A stretch of DNA of 37,446 nucleotides from Endomicrobiia bacterium (GTDB lineage Bacteria; Elusimicrobiota; Endomicrobiia; Endomicrobiales; Endomicrobiaceae). Where the stretch lies: contig WRNH01000010.1 of assembly GCA_009776745.1 (NCBI GenBank), positions 1 through 37,446 of the forward strand. Reading direction: 5' to 3'. Under the pieces are notes generated by a model that saw only the letters and a list, made by a program, of their open reading frames with translations, did not search any database and was not told the DNA's origin. The translations under genes were made by a program, and so were the position numbers. The stretch's first letter is position 1. Each line of letters starts with the position of its first letter. Below are positions 24,334-31,623 of the stretch, piece after piece.

Positions 24334-25869
24334 ATGAAAATAGCAATTGCGCAAATAAACACAATAGCCGGAGACATAAAGTTTAATTCGGCAAAGATCA
24401 GGGAGTATGCCGCTTTAGCAAAGAAAAATGGGGCTGAACTGGCGGTTTTTCCTGAATTGTCTTTGCCTGGAGGTTTTGCCGGCGATTTGTATTTAAGGAA
24501 AGATTTTTTGAAGGCTTGCGAAAAAGAGATAAGCGTTCTTGCAAAAGAACTGGATATTCCGGTTGTCTTGGGAAGTTCTTTCGGCGGAGAGAACGCGGTT
24601 ATATATATTGATAAAGGACGGATCGAGCCTTTGTCTTTTAAAATTCTTTTCGGCAGGGAAAAAAAATATTTCAACGGAAATGATTTGCAGATGAGCGTTA
24701 AAGGTTTTTCGTGCTGTATATATTCCGGAGCCAAAGAACTTGAACAGTCTCTTAAGAAAGCGGCGGAACTTCAGGCCGAAACTCTTCTTGTTCTGGCAAA
24801 TGAACCTTTTTATATCGGGGTTAACGAAGAACTTACCGAAGAAATAACGGCTTATGCCGAAAAATTTTCCATAAATATCGCTTTCATAAACGGAGTCGGC
24901 GCGCAGGACGGGTTTGTTTCTTTCGGTTCAAGTTTTGCAGTCAATAAAGCAGGTTTTATTGAGGCAAGCGCGAAGCAGTTTGAAGAAGATTTGATATTTG
25001 CGGATTTTGTTTTGAATACAAAGGTTCAAATAGAAGAAATTCCCATGGAAAAGCAGGTCTATGACGCTTTGGTATTGGGGCTGAAAGATTACGCGGTCAA
25101 AAACGGTTTTAAAAAGTTTGTTTTAGGAGTTTCCGGCGGCGCTGATTCGGCTCTGACCGCCGTGATCGCAAAAGACGCGTTCGGAGCCGAAAACGTTACC
25201 GGCATATTTATGCCGTCGGATATTACTTCCAAACGTTCCCGCGACGATGCCGAACTGTTGTGCAAAATGAATAATATTAAACTTTTGGAAATCCCGATTT
25301 CAAAAACATTTAAGTCCTTCAAAAATGATCTTTCGGAAATTTTTAAAGGCGTTAAAATTGATGTGGCCGAAGAAAATCTCCAATCGCGCATCCGCGGAGT
25401 TTTGCTGATGGCATATTCGAATAAATTTAACGCTTTGCTTATGACTTCAGGAAACAGATCCGAGATCGCGTCCGGTTACTGCACTCTTTACGGCGATTGC
25501 GCCGGCGGATATGCCGTTATCTGCGATTTGCCGAAATCTTATTTGTATAAAGTATGCGATTGGCGCAATTCGGTTAGCAAAGCGATCCCGAAAAGCGTTT
25601 TAGAAAAAGAGCCGACCGCGGAACTCAGGGAAAACCAGAAAGATTCCGACTCTTTGCCTCCTTACGATATTTTAGACGGCATTATAGATAAATTTGCTGA
25701 CTCTTTCGAAGGCAAAGAAGAGATTGTTTTAAGCGAAGAAGAAAAGCAGATTTTTAAAATGATAAGTCTTGCGGAATATAAAAGGCGCCAGCTTCCGTTA
25801 GGCACGAAATTATTGAAATATTCTTTAAAGGATATTCAGCTTCCGGTGACAAATGGATATAAACAATAA
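24334..25869 (+). CDS. nadE: NAD+ synthetase with degenerate glutaminase domain
   Basis: NadE amidates deamido-NAD+ with ATP, the last step of NAD synthesis. The glutamine-dependent form has an N-terminal nitrilase-fold glutaminase (here about 1-228) and a C-terminal synthetase (about 240-511). The synthetase part looks whole: GVSGGADSALTAVIAKD, EENLQSRIRGVLLMAYSNK, TSGNRSEIASGYCTLYGD, and PTAELRENQKDSDSLPPY. The glutaminase part is altered. Glu41 (FPELSLPGGF) and a candidate Lys103 are present, but the LPNYGVFDE loop after the Lys is missing, giving FKILFGREKKYF. ICEDLW becomes CCIYSG (C127/C128), and SASP becomes ANEP. At 511 residues it is shorter than usual. It may run on free ammonia. 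The start follows GCGGGAG. It overlaps the radC-like gene by 17 bases. Confidence 0.93.
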   Translation: MKIAIAQINTIAGDIKFNSAKIREYAALAKKNGAELAVFPELSLPGGFAGDLYLRKDFLKACEKEISVLAKELDIPVVLGSSFGGENAVIYIDKGRIEPLSFKILFGREKKYFNGNDLQMSVKGFSCCIYSGAKELEQSLKKAAELQAETLLVLANEPFYIGVNEELTEEITAYAEKFSINIAFINGVGAQDGFVSFGSSFAVNKAGFIEASAKQFEEDLIFADFVLNTKVQIEEIPMEKQVYDALVLGLKDYAVKNGFKKFVLGVSGGADSALTAVIAKDAFGAENVTGIFMPSDITSKRSRDDAELLCKMNNIKLLEIPISKTFKSFKNDLSEIFKGVKIDVAEENLQSRIRGVLLMAYSNKFNALLMTSGNRSEIASGYCTLYGDCAGGYAVICDLPKSYLYKVCDWRNSVSKAIPKSVLEKEPTAELRENQKDSDSLPPYDILDGIIDKFADSFEGKEEIVLSEEEKQIFKMISLAEYKRRQLPLGTKLLKYSLKDIQLPVTNGYKQ

Positions 25870-26545
25870 GCCAAAACCTCAATATTTCGGACACCGCGGC
25901 CGCATGAAAGACAAATTTCTGGCTTCCGGTTTTGACAGTTTCGCCGATTATGAGATACTTGAATTCGCTTTATTTTTTGCCATTGAAAGAATAGATACTA
26001 AACCTTTGGCAAAAGAGCTTATAAAAAAATTCGGCAGCGCCAAACAGGTTCTTGACGCGGATGTCGAAGATTTAATGAGATTTCCCGGGCTTTCGCGCCA
26101 CAGCGCTATATTTTTGACTTTTTTGAGAGAGATGGCGGGTTATTATTCATATCTTGACGTAAAATCGTCGCAGGTTTTGGGTTCTCCTGAAACCGTTATC
26201 GATTATTTAATAACCGTTTTAAGCGGCGAGAAAATAGAAAAATTTTATGTCGTTTTGCTTGATCCCGGAAATAAAGTAATAGAATGCAAAGAAATAGAAA
26301 GCGGCACGGTGAATAAATCGGCGGTTATACCGAGAAAAATAGCGGAAGCGGCTCTAAGCGATAAAGCGTCGGCTGTTATAATCGCCCATAACCATCCCGG
26401 CGGAACTCTTAAGCCGAGCCAAAACGATATAGACGCTACCGCGGCGGTAAAAGAGGCTTTAAAAACGATAGACGTAAGCCTTTTAGACCATATAATTATT
26501 TCAGGGAACAAATATTTCAGTTTTAGAGAGTATAATTTAATATAA
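25853..26545 (+). CDS. radC: RadC-like JAB/MPN-domain protein
   Basis: A 230-residue RadC/YkfG-family protein. The N-terminal part (about 1-100) is a UPF0758 helix-hairpin-helix-like region: HRGRMKDKFLASGFDSFADYEILEFAL, then FGSAKQVLDADVEDLMRFPGLS (both in family terms). The C-terminal JAMM metalloprotease-like fold (about 105-230) carries the zinc motif IIAHNHPGGTLKPSQNDIDAT (His-x-His, Ser, Asp), with the upstream Glu in IECKEIESGTVNKSAV. The biological role of RadC proteins is unsettled; the old DNA-repair assignment in E. coli was a misattribution. It starts inside the end of nadE, so it is translationally coupled, which says little about function. Confidence 0.92.
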   Translation: MDINNKPKPQYFGHRGRMKDKFLASGFDSFADYEILEFALFFAIERIDTKPLAKELIKKFGSAKQVLDADVEDLMRFPGLSRHSAIFLTFLREMAGYYSYLDVKSSQVLGSPETVIDYLITVLSGEKIEKFYVVLLDPGNKVIECKEIESGTVNKSAVIPRKIAEAALSDKASAVIIAHNHPGGTLKPSQNDIDATAAVKEALKTIDVSLLDHIIISGNKYFSFREYNLI

Positions 26546-26595
26546 TATAAAAAAAGCAAAGAGTTGAGAGTTAAGTTGTTAATTGGGGAGGGGTC

Positions 26596-28020
26596 ATGAG
26601 CGGGATATTTGGCGTTGTTTCGGAAACAAACTGCGCTGAAACTTTGGTTTACGGGACAGATTATCATACGCATATGGGCAGCGAATACGGCGGGATAGCG
26701 GTTTGCGATAAAGAGTTCAAAAGATATATACACAAAATGAGCAGCGCAAACTTTAAAACGCGCTTTTTTGAAAATATCAGGGATATTAACGGGCAGCAGG
26801 GAATAGGCGTAGTCAGCGATCTTGACGAACAGCCGATATATTTAAAATCCAATCTCGGAGAGTTTTGCATAGTCAGCACCGGAAAAGTCGATAATATAGA
26901 CATGCTCGCGCGCAAGATGCTCAGTGAAGGAATGTCGTTTAGCGAAGTAAGCAAAAAGTCCGTAAACGCTACGGAACTGCTTGCTAAGATCATTGCTTCC
27001 GGAAAAGATATCAAAGAAGGTATAGAGAAAATGCATAAACGCGTAAACGGTTCCGCGTCTATTTTGATTTTAACAAAAGACGGGATCTATGGCGCGAGAG
27101 ACAGTTTCGGCAGAAGCACGCTTGTTTTAGGGCGTAAGGAAGGAAGCTGGGCGATATGTTCGGAAACAGCGTCTCTTTTCAATTTGGATTTTGAGCCTAT
27201 AAGAGATCTTAATCCCGGAGAAATCGTTTTTATCGATTCCTCAAATTTGGAATGTAAAGTTATCAATCCCGGAAACGGCAGGAAACAGGTTTGCGCTTTT
27301 TTGTGGATGTACACGGGTTTTCCGGCGTCAAACTATGAAGGAATAAACTCTGAAGTTGTCAGGGAGGAAAGCGGAAAACTGCTGGCAAAGCGGGATAAGG
27401 GTTTAAAAGCCGATATGGTTGTCGGCGTTCCGGATTCAGGCATAGCGCATGCCATCGGATATGCGATCGAATCAAAGCTTCCCTTGAGAAGGCCGCTCGT
27501 AAAATACACTCCGACATACGGAAGAAGTTATACTCCGCCTTCGCAGGCAACAAGAGATGTTATCGCAAGAATGAAACTTATCGCGATAAAAGAGATCATA
27601 CAGGATAATATTATAGTTCTTCTGGAAGATTCCATCGTCAGGGGAACCCAGCTTAAAAATGTTACGGTTGAAAAGTTTTGGAAAGCAGGCGCAAAAGAGC
27701 TTCATGTGCGCCCCGCGTGTCCGCCTCTTTTGTTTCCGTGCATTTTTAATGCTTCCACAAGAACAAACAGCGAACTTGTAACCCGCAGGGCTATTGCCGC
27801 CATTGAAGGCAAAGACATCGAAGATATAAGCGAGTATGCTGACCCCAAAACTGGAAAATACGCGAAAATGGTTGAATGGATAAGAAAAGATTTAAATGTA
27901 ACTTCATTAAAATTTCAGGCTATTGAAGATATGGTAACCGCGATCGGACTGCCGAAGGAACAGCTGTGTTTACACTGCTGGATCGGATGCGCAGGATGTA
28001 AAACGGCAGTTGCTAATTAA
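26596..28020 (+). CDS. PurF-like amidophosphoribosyltransferase lacking the catalytic N-terminal Cys
   Basis: 474 residues with the PurF two-domain plan. Canonical PurF makes 5-phosphoribosylamine from PRPP and glutamine, using Cys1 (after Met or propeptide removal) as nucleophile. This protein begins MSGIFGVVSETN: Ser stands at the Cys position (codon AGC). The usual LQHRGQ segment is YHTHMGSEYGGI. The Ntn-hydrolase domain (about 1-230) is otherwise recognisable (ARDSFGRSTLVLG; LNPGEIV). The PRTase domain has VVGVPDSGIAHAIGYA and the PRPP loop LLEDSIVRGTQL (usually VDDSIVRGTT). Likely Fe-S ligand cysteines remain: QVCAF, LFPCIF and LCLHC near the C-terminus. I recall similar MSGIFG proteins in Bacteroidetes. 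It may be ammonia-dependent or a regulatory or different-function paralogue, so I give no purF symbol. GGGGAGGGG precedes the start. Confidence 0.85.
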   Translation: MSGIFGVVSETNCAETLVYGTDYHTHMGSEYGGIAVCDKEFKRYIHKMSSANFKTRFFENIRDINGQQGIGVVSDLDEQPIYLKSNLGEFCIVSTGKVDNIDMLARKMLSEGMSFSEVSKKSVNATELLAKIIASGKDIKEGIEKMHKRVNGSASILILTKDGIYGARDSFGRSTLVLGRKEGSWAICSETASLFNLDFEPIRDLNPGEIVFIDSSNLECKVINPGNGRKQVCAFLWMYTGFPASNYEGINSEVVREESGKLLAKRDKGLKADMVVGVPDSGIAHAIGYAIESKLPLRRPLVKYTPTYGRSYTPPSQATRDVIARMKLIAIKEIIQDNIIVLLEDSIVRGTQLKNVTVEKFWKAGAKELHVRPACPPLLFPCIFNASTRTNSELVTRRAIAAIEGKDIEDISEYADPKTGKYAKMVEWIRKDLNVTSLKFQAIEDMVTAIGLPKEQLCLHCWIGCAGCKTAVAN

Positions 28021-28034
28021 AATTACGGATAATT

Positions 28035-28124
28035 TGGGACATCTCTAAAAACCTGTATTTTCAGTGTCGTCATCAACACCTTTCAAGTGGGTTGATGACA
28101 AAAGCGGGATTTTTAGAGAGACCC
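28035..28124 (+). repeat. Nested palindromic repeat, copy D
   Basis: The shell GGGACATCTCTAAAAACC (28035-28052) pairs with GGATTTTTAGAGAGACCC (28107-28124). The core is a different palindrome from copies B and C: GTCATCAAC (28068-28076) with GTTGATGAC (28091-28099). It lies 14 bases after the purF-like stop and is followed by a T-rich stretch (28136-28155), so it may also act as that gene's terminator. Confidence 0.8.
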
Positions 28125-28239
28125 TTTGTCATTAAAAAATTTTATTTTTTTATTTCCGACTGCTCTTTTATTATACGCAAATCTCTCTCTGCTCTTGCGA
28201 TATTCTTCTATTTCACATGGCGCCCTTCAATGCAAATTG

Positions 28240-28268
28240 TTGACAGAAGAAATAAAATAGTATATAAT
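28240..28268 (+). promoter_or_regulatory. Consensus sigma70-type promoter of rho
   Basis: A perfect TTGACA (28240-28245), a 17-base spacer and a perfect TATAAT (28263-28268). The transcript should begin near 28275, leaving a leader of about 140 bases before the rho start at 28418. It is the best promoter match in the window. Confidence 0.85.
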
Positions 28269-28417
28269 TCTTTGGCTTAGCATTCGTCAATAATCAAATT
28301 TAACCCATAGGAAAATTAAACAAACAAATCAACCGTCGTTTCTGTTTTTATGCTTTTCTTAAAAAAAATAACTATCATATTAAATGTTGTCATCAGTACA
28401 AAACTCTGGAGGAGTTA

Positions 28418-29704
28418 ATGGAAAAAGAAAAATCCATGGATGTGTCGGTTTTATCCAAAAGAACAATGACGGAGCTTTCAAAGCTTGCGAAAGATTTGAA
28501 AATTGATTCCGTAGCCGGTTTAAGAAAACAGGAGCTTATCGCCAAGATACTTGAAGCCCAGACAAAAGAAAATAATTTGGTTTACGACGAAGGCGTCTTG
28601 GAAATACTGCCTGACGGTTTCGGTTTTTTGCGTTCACCCGATTATAATTATTTGCCGGGTCCGGATGATATTTACATATCTCCGTCGCAGATAAAGAAAT
28701 TTGCTTTAAGAAAAGGCGATACCGTCGCGGGATATGTGCGTCCTCCCAAAGAGCAGGAGCGTTTTTTCGCTTTACTGCAGGTAAAATCCATTAACGGCCA
28801 GGAAAATCTTGAAAATATAAGAGAGCGTTCCCTATTCGACAATCTTACTCCGCTTTATCCCGACGAAAAAATAGTTTTGGAAACAAGCCAGAAAGAAATT
28901 CCGGCAAGAATAATAGATATGCTTGTTCCTATAGGAAAAGGGCAAAGGGTTTTGATAAACGCCGCTCCAAGAACTGGAAAAACCGTTTTATTGCAGAAAA
29001 TAGCCAATGCCATTACCGAAAATAATCCCGGTATAATTTTAATGGTACTTTTGATAGACGAAAGGCCGGAAGAAGTTACCGACATGCAGCGTTCCGTTAA
29101 AGGCGAAGTCATTTCATCGACATTTGACGAACCGTCGGACAGACATATCCAGGTTGCAGAAATGGTGATAGAAAAAGCGAAAAGAATGGTTGAGAACGGC
29201 AAAGACGTCGTAGTTTTGCTGGACTCGATAACAAGGCTTGCAAGGGCTTACAATACCGCGATTCCGTCAAGCGGAAGAGTATTGTCGGGAGGATTGGATT
29301 CAAATGCCCTGCAGCGTCCGAAAAGATTTTTCGGCGCGGCAAGAAATATTGAAGAAGGCGGAAGTCTTACAATTATAGGGACCGCTCTTGTTGAAACGGG
29401 AAGCAGAATGGACGACGTTATATTTGAAGAGTTTAAAGGGACCGGAAACTGCGAAATTTATCTTGACAGAAAACTTGCCGACAGAAGAATATTTCCTGCG
29501 ATAGATTTATTGCGCTCCGGTACGAGAAAAGAAGAGCTTCTTTTAAACGAAGACGAGAAAAATAAGATGTGGATTTTAAGGAAGTGGATGAACTCCATGA
29601 ATTCCATAGAAGTTATGGAAGAGCTTACAAAGAGAATGCTTACTTCAAAATCAAATAAAGATTTTCTAAAACAGATGGAACTTTCAAGTTTGGAAGGGTT
29701 ATAA
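28418..29704 (+). CDS. rho: Transcription termination factor Rho
   Basis: Rho is the hexameric RNA-dependent ATPase that ends transcription at non-intrinsic sites. The 428-residue length is standard. The N-terminal helical Rho_N part is [20 protein letters not shown], with [14 protein letters not shown] (about 5-48). The cold-shock-like RNA-binding domain is [32 protein letters not shown] in pieces (about 60-92). The ATPase core has [12 protein letters not shown] (Walker A, about 190), [29 protein letters not shown] (Walker B) and the [29 protein letters not shown]-loop region in pieces. The long N-terminal insertion of some phyla is absent. GGAGGA precedes the ATG at 28418. It has its own strong promoter and leader and heads the rho-rpmE-prfA-prmC run. 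Confidence 0.98.
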   Translation: MEKEKSMDVSVLSKRTMTELSKLAKDLKIDSVAGLRKQELIAKILEAQTKENNLVYDEGVLEILPDGFGFLRSPDYNYLPGPDDIYISPSQIKKFALRKGDTVAGYVRPPKEQERFFALLQVKSINGQENLENIRERSLFDNLTPLYPDEKIVLETSQKEIPARIIDMLVPIGKGQRVLINAAPRTGKTVLLQKIANAITENNPGIILMVLLIDERPEEVTDMQRSVKGEVISSTFDEPSDRHIQVAEMVIEKAKRMVENGKDVVVLLDSITRLARAYNTAIPSSGRVLSGGLDSNALQRPKRFFGAARNIEEGGSLTIIGTALVETGSRMDDVIFEEFKGTGNCEIYLDRKLADRRIFPAIDLLRSGTRKEELLLNEDEKNKMWILRKWMNSMNSIEVMEELTKRMLTSKSNKDFLKQMELSSLEGL

Positions 29705-30016
29705 AGCGGCAGTTACGAATTGGGTGTCTCGAAAAACCTGTATTTTCAGTGTCGTCATTGCGGCCACCGAGCCGCAATATCGTCGTGAACCATAGATTGC
29801 GGGTCAAGCCCGCAATGACAAAAGTTGGGTTTTAGAGAGACCCGATTACGAATGGAGCCTGTCCCCGAAGGCCGTAATCGGGGAAATCACGAATAAATAA
29901 AAGACAAAACTTTGTTGTTGCAGTTGATTTGCAATTGCAGTTAAAATTTGACTAAAAAGTAAAAATTTTGCATAATTAACCGATTAATTTTAAAATAAAA
30001 AGGAGACGTTTAGAAA
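29705..30016 (+). repeat. 312-base gap before rpmE: nested palindromic repeat, copy E
   Basis: The shell TTGGGTGTCTCGAAAAACC (29720-29738) is matched by GGGTTTTAGAGAGACCC (29827-29843). TTACGAAT occurs directly at both edges (29713-29720 and 29846-29853), as in copy C. The core is a third palindrome, GTCATTGCGG...CCGCAATGAC (about 29754 to 29819), with an inner ATTGCGGGTCAAGCCCGCAAT hairpin in pieces. Downstream are further small palindromes (CCCCGAAGGCCGTAATCGGGG, in pieces, about 29862-29883) and the repeat end CAATTGCAGTTAAAAT, then the rpmE promoter. I see no gene. Confidence 0.8.
29948..29976 (+). promoter_or_regulatory. Sigma70-type promoter of rpmE
   Basis: TTGACT (29948-29953), 17 bases, then CATAAT (29971-29976); each box is one base off consensus. 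The -35 overlaps the repeat-end motif GTTAAAATTTGA, as it does before the ABC importer. Confidence 0.65.
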
Positions 30017-30355
30017 ATGAAAGACGCAATACATCCGAAATATGAAGAATGCACAGTAGCTTGTGCGTGCGGCTATACTTTTAAAACCCGTTCGACAAAG
30101 CCCGTGATTAAACTCGAAATTTGCTCAAACTGCCATCCGTTTTTTACCGGAAAACAGAAGCTGATCGACACGGCGGGAAGAGTTGAAAAGTTCCAGAAAC
30201 GTTTTGCCAAGACGGAAGGAAAAACCGTTGTAAGAAAGAAAGCCGCAAAGAAAGTTCCTGCGCCGAGAAAGAGTTCGGGAAAAATTCTTACGACTTCTCC
30301 GAAAAAAGCAAAAACCGCGGTAAAGAAAGAAAAAGATACAAAAAAAGAAAAGTAG
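30017..30355 (+). CDS. rpmE: Ribosomal protein L31 with long basic C-terminal tail
   Basis: L31 bridges the two ribosomal subunits. Residues 1-70 are a normal zinc-type L31: [20 protein letters not shown], with Cys-x-Cys, and [27 protein letters not shown] with Cys-x-x-Cys. Most L31 proteins end near residue 65-85. This one continues to 112 with a low-complexity tail of Lys, Ala, Pro and Ser ([16 protein letters not shown]... [10 protein letters not shown]), probably disordered and RNA-binding. AAAAGGAGA precedes the ATG. It has its own promoter and an intrinsic terminator just after, so it forms a monocistronic unit between rho and prfA. Confidence 0.97.
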   Translation: MKDAIHPKYEECTVACACGYTFKTRSTKPVIKLEICSNCHPFFTGKQKLIDTAGRVEKFQKRFAKTEGKTVVRKKAAKKVPAPRKSSGKILTTSPKKAKTAVKKEKDTKKEK

Positions 30356-30371
30356 ACTGCAAAACCAATCG

Positions 30372-30415
30372 TATGACAGGACCTGATATAAATCCGGGTT
30401 CTGTCATATTTTTTT
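30372..30415 (+). terminator. Intrinsic terminator after rpmE
   Basis: TATGACAGGACC (from 30372) pairs with GGGTTCTGTCATA (to about 30408, one G-T pair) around a roughly 12-base loop. It is followed directly by a T-run ending at 30415. It lies 17 bases after the rpmE stop. Confidence 0.88.
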
Positions 30416-30479
30416 AATGGACTGAAGAGCAGCGTTATGTCCGTTTTCACCGGTATGATAAAACGAGGTATCTGTTATC

Positions 30480-31550
30480 ATGTTTTTACAAAAATTAAAA
30501 TCATTGGACGAGCAGTTTAAAGAAGTTGAAAAAAAGTTAAGCGATTTGTCCGTTATGAATAATCAGGAAGAATACCGCGAACTTACAAAACAGCATTCTT
30601 ATCTCATGCCTCTTTCCGAAAAATACAAAGAATATTCAAAACTCATATCCGACATTGAAGGCGCGGAAGAACTGAAAAAATCCGACGATAATGAAATAAG
30701 GGAAATGGCGCAGAGCGAATATGATGAATTGACCGCTTTAAAAGATAAAATCGATTCGGAAATCAAGATGCTTCTTTTGCCTGCCGATCCGAATGACGAT
30801 AAAAATATTATTGTCGAAATACGCGCTGGAACGGGCGGTGAAGAGGCGGCTTTGTTCGTCGGAGATTTGTTCAGGATGTATACAAGATTTGCCGAAAGAA
30901 AAGGCTGGAAGTTTGAAGTTATAGATTCAAATTCGACGGGGCTTGGAGGATATAAAGAAGTGATTTTTGAAATAAACGGCGATAAAGCATGGCGTTATAT
31001 GAAATTTGAAAGAGGCGCCCACAGAGTGCAGCGCGTGCCTGAAACAGAAGCTTCGGGAAGAGTGCATACTTCCGCGGTTACCGTGGCCGTTTTGCCGGAA
31101 GCAGAGGAAGTTGACGTTGAAATTAAAACCGAAGATTTAAGAATAGATACATACAGAGCATCCGGCGCCGGCGGGCAGCATGTTAATAAAACCGATTCCG
31201 CAATACGGATAACGCATTTGCCCACGGGTCTTGTGGTCGCGTGCCAGGATGAAAGAAGCCAGATAAAAAACAGGGCGAAAGCTTTTAAAGTTTTAAGGGC
31301 AAAACTTTACGAACAAAAACTTATCGAGCACGAGAAGCAGCTTTCCAGCGAGAGAAAACAACAGGTAGGCACCGGCGACAGATCGGAAAAAATAAGGACT
31401 TATAATTTTCCCCAGAACAGAATAACAGATCACAGAATAGGTTACAGCGTTTATAATATTACTGAAGTTATGGACGGGGATTTATCCGAACTTGTAAATA
31501 AGCTTGTAGAAGCTGACACGGAAGCGAAACTGGCAAAGGCAAATTGCTGA
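30480..31550 (+). CDS. prfA: Peptide chain release factor 1
   Basis: RF1 reads UAA and UAG and releases the finished peptide. The 356-residue length is typical. The codon-recognition tripeptide position is PET in HRVQRVPETEASGRVHTSA (PxT class, so RF1 and not RF2, which has SPF). The catalytic GGQ is in YRASGAGGQHVNKTDSAIRITH, and it is the residue PrmC methylates. The N-terminal coiled-coil region (about 1-100) and the C-terminal GDRSEKIRTYNFPQNRITDHRIGYS segment (in pieces) are normal. The ATG at 30480 has GAGG about 12 bases upstream. It is 73 bases before prmC, the gene for its modifying enzyme, which supports a common unit. Confidence 0.98.
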   Translation: MFLQKLKSLDEQFKEVEKKLSDLSVMNNQEEYRELTKQHSYLMPLSEKYKEYSKLISDIEGAEELKKSDDNEIREMAQSEYDELTALKDKIDSEIKMLLLPADPNDDKNIIVEIRAGTGGEEAALFVGDLFRMYTRFAERKGWKFEVIDSNSTGLGGYKEVIFEINGDKAWRYMKFERGAHRVQRVPETEASGRVHTSAVTVAVLPEAEEVDVEIKTEDLRIDTYRASGAGGQHVNKTDSAIRITHLPTGLVVACQDERSQIKNRAKAFKVLRAKLYEQKLIEHEKQLSSERKQQVGTGDRSEKIRTYNFPQNRITDHRIGYSVYNITEVMDGDLSELVNKLVEADTEAKLAKANC

Positions 31551-31623
31551 TCCGCTTATCCCCGGGCGTTTTGATCGAGGCTGCAGGATTATCCTGTTAT
31601 CATCAGACGGCGGAGTTATCATT

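Larger units (their letters stand above)
28021..28417 (+). other. 397-base non-coding gap before rho
   Basis: The gap holds, in order, repeat copy D, a T-rich tract (28136-28155), a consensus promoter (28240-28268) and a leader of about 140 bases up to the rho ATG. A 62-codon open frame (28092-28280) lies across the repeat and promoter and has no coding character. I could not assign a known riboswitch to the leader; its length would suit the autoregulation described for rho in other bacteria. Confidence 0.6.

Noticed and set aside
23834-24364. 176-codon open frame on - over the GGQ factor
   Set aside because: Antisense of a Lys/Arg-rich gene gives Phe/Leu/Ser runs that look like a membrane protein; no family resemblance.
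28092-28280. 62-codon open frame on + before rho
   Set aside because: It overlaps repeat copy D and the consensus rho promoter, has no ribosome binding site and a composition unlike a protein.
14426-29900. CRISPR array
   Set aside because: The palindromic repeats are single copies scattered between genes, without regular repeat-spacer order and without cas genes.
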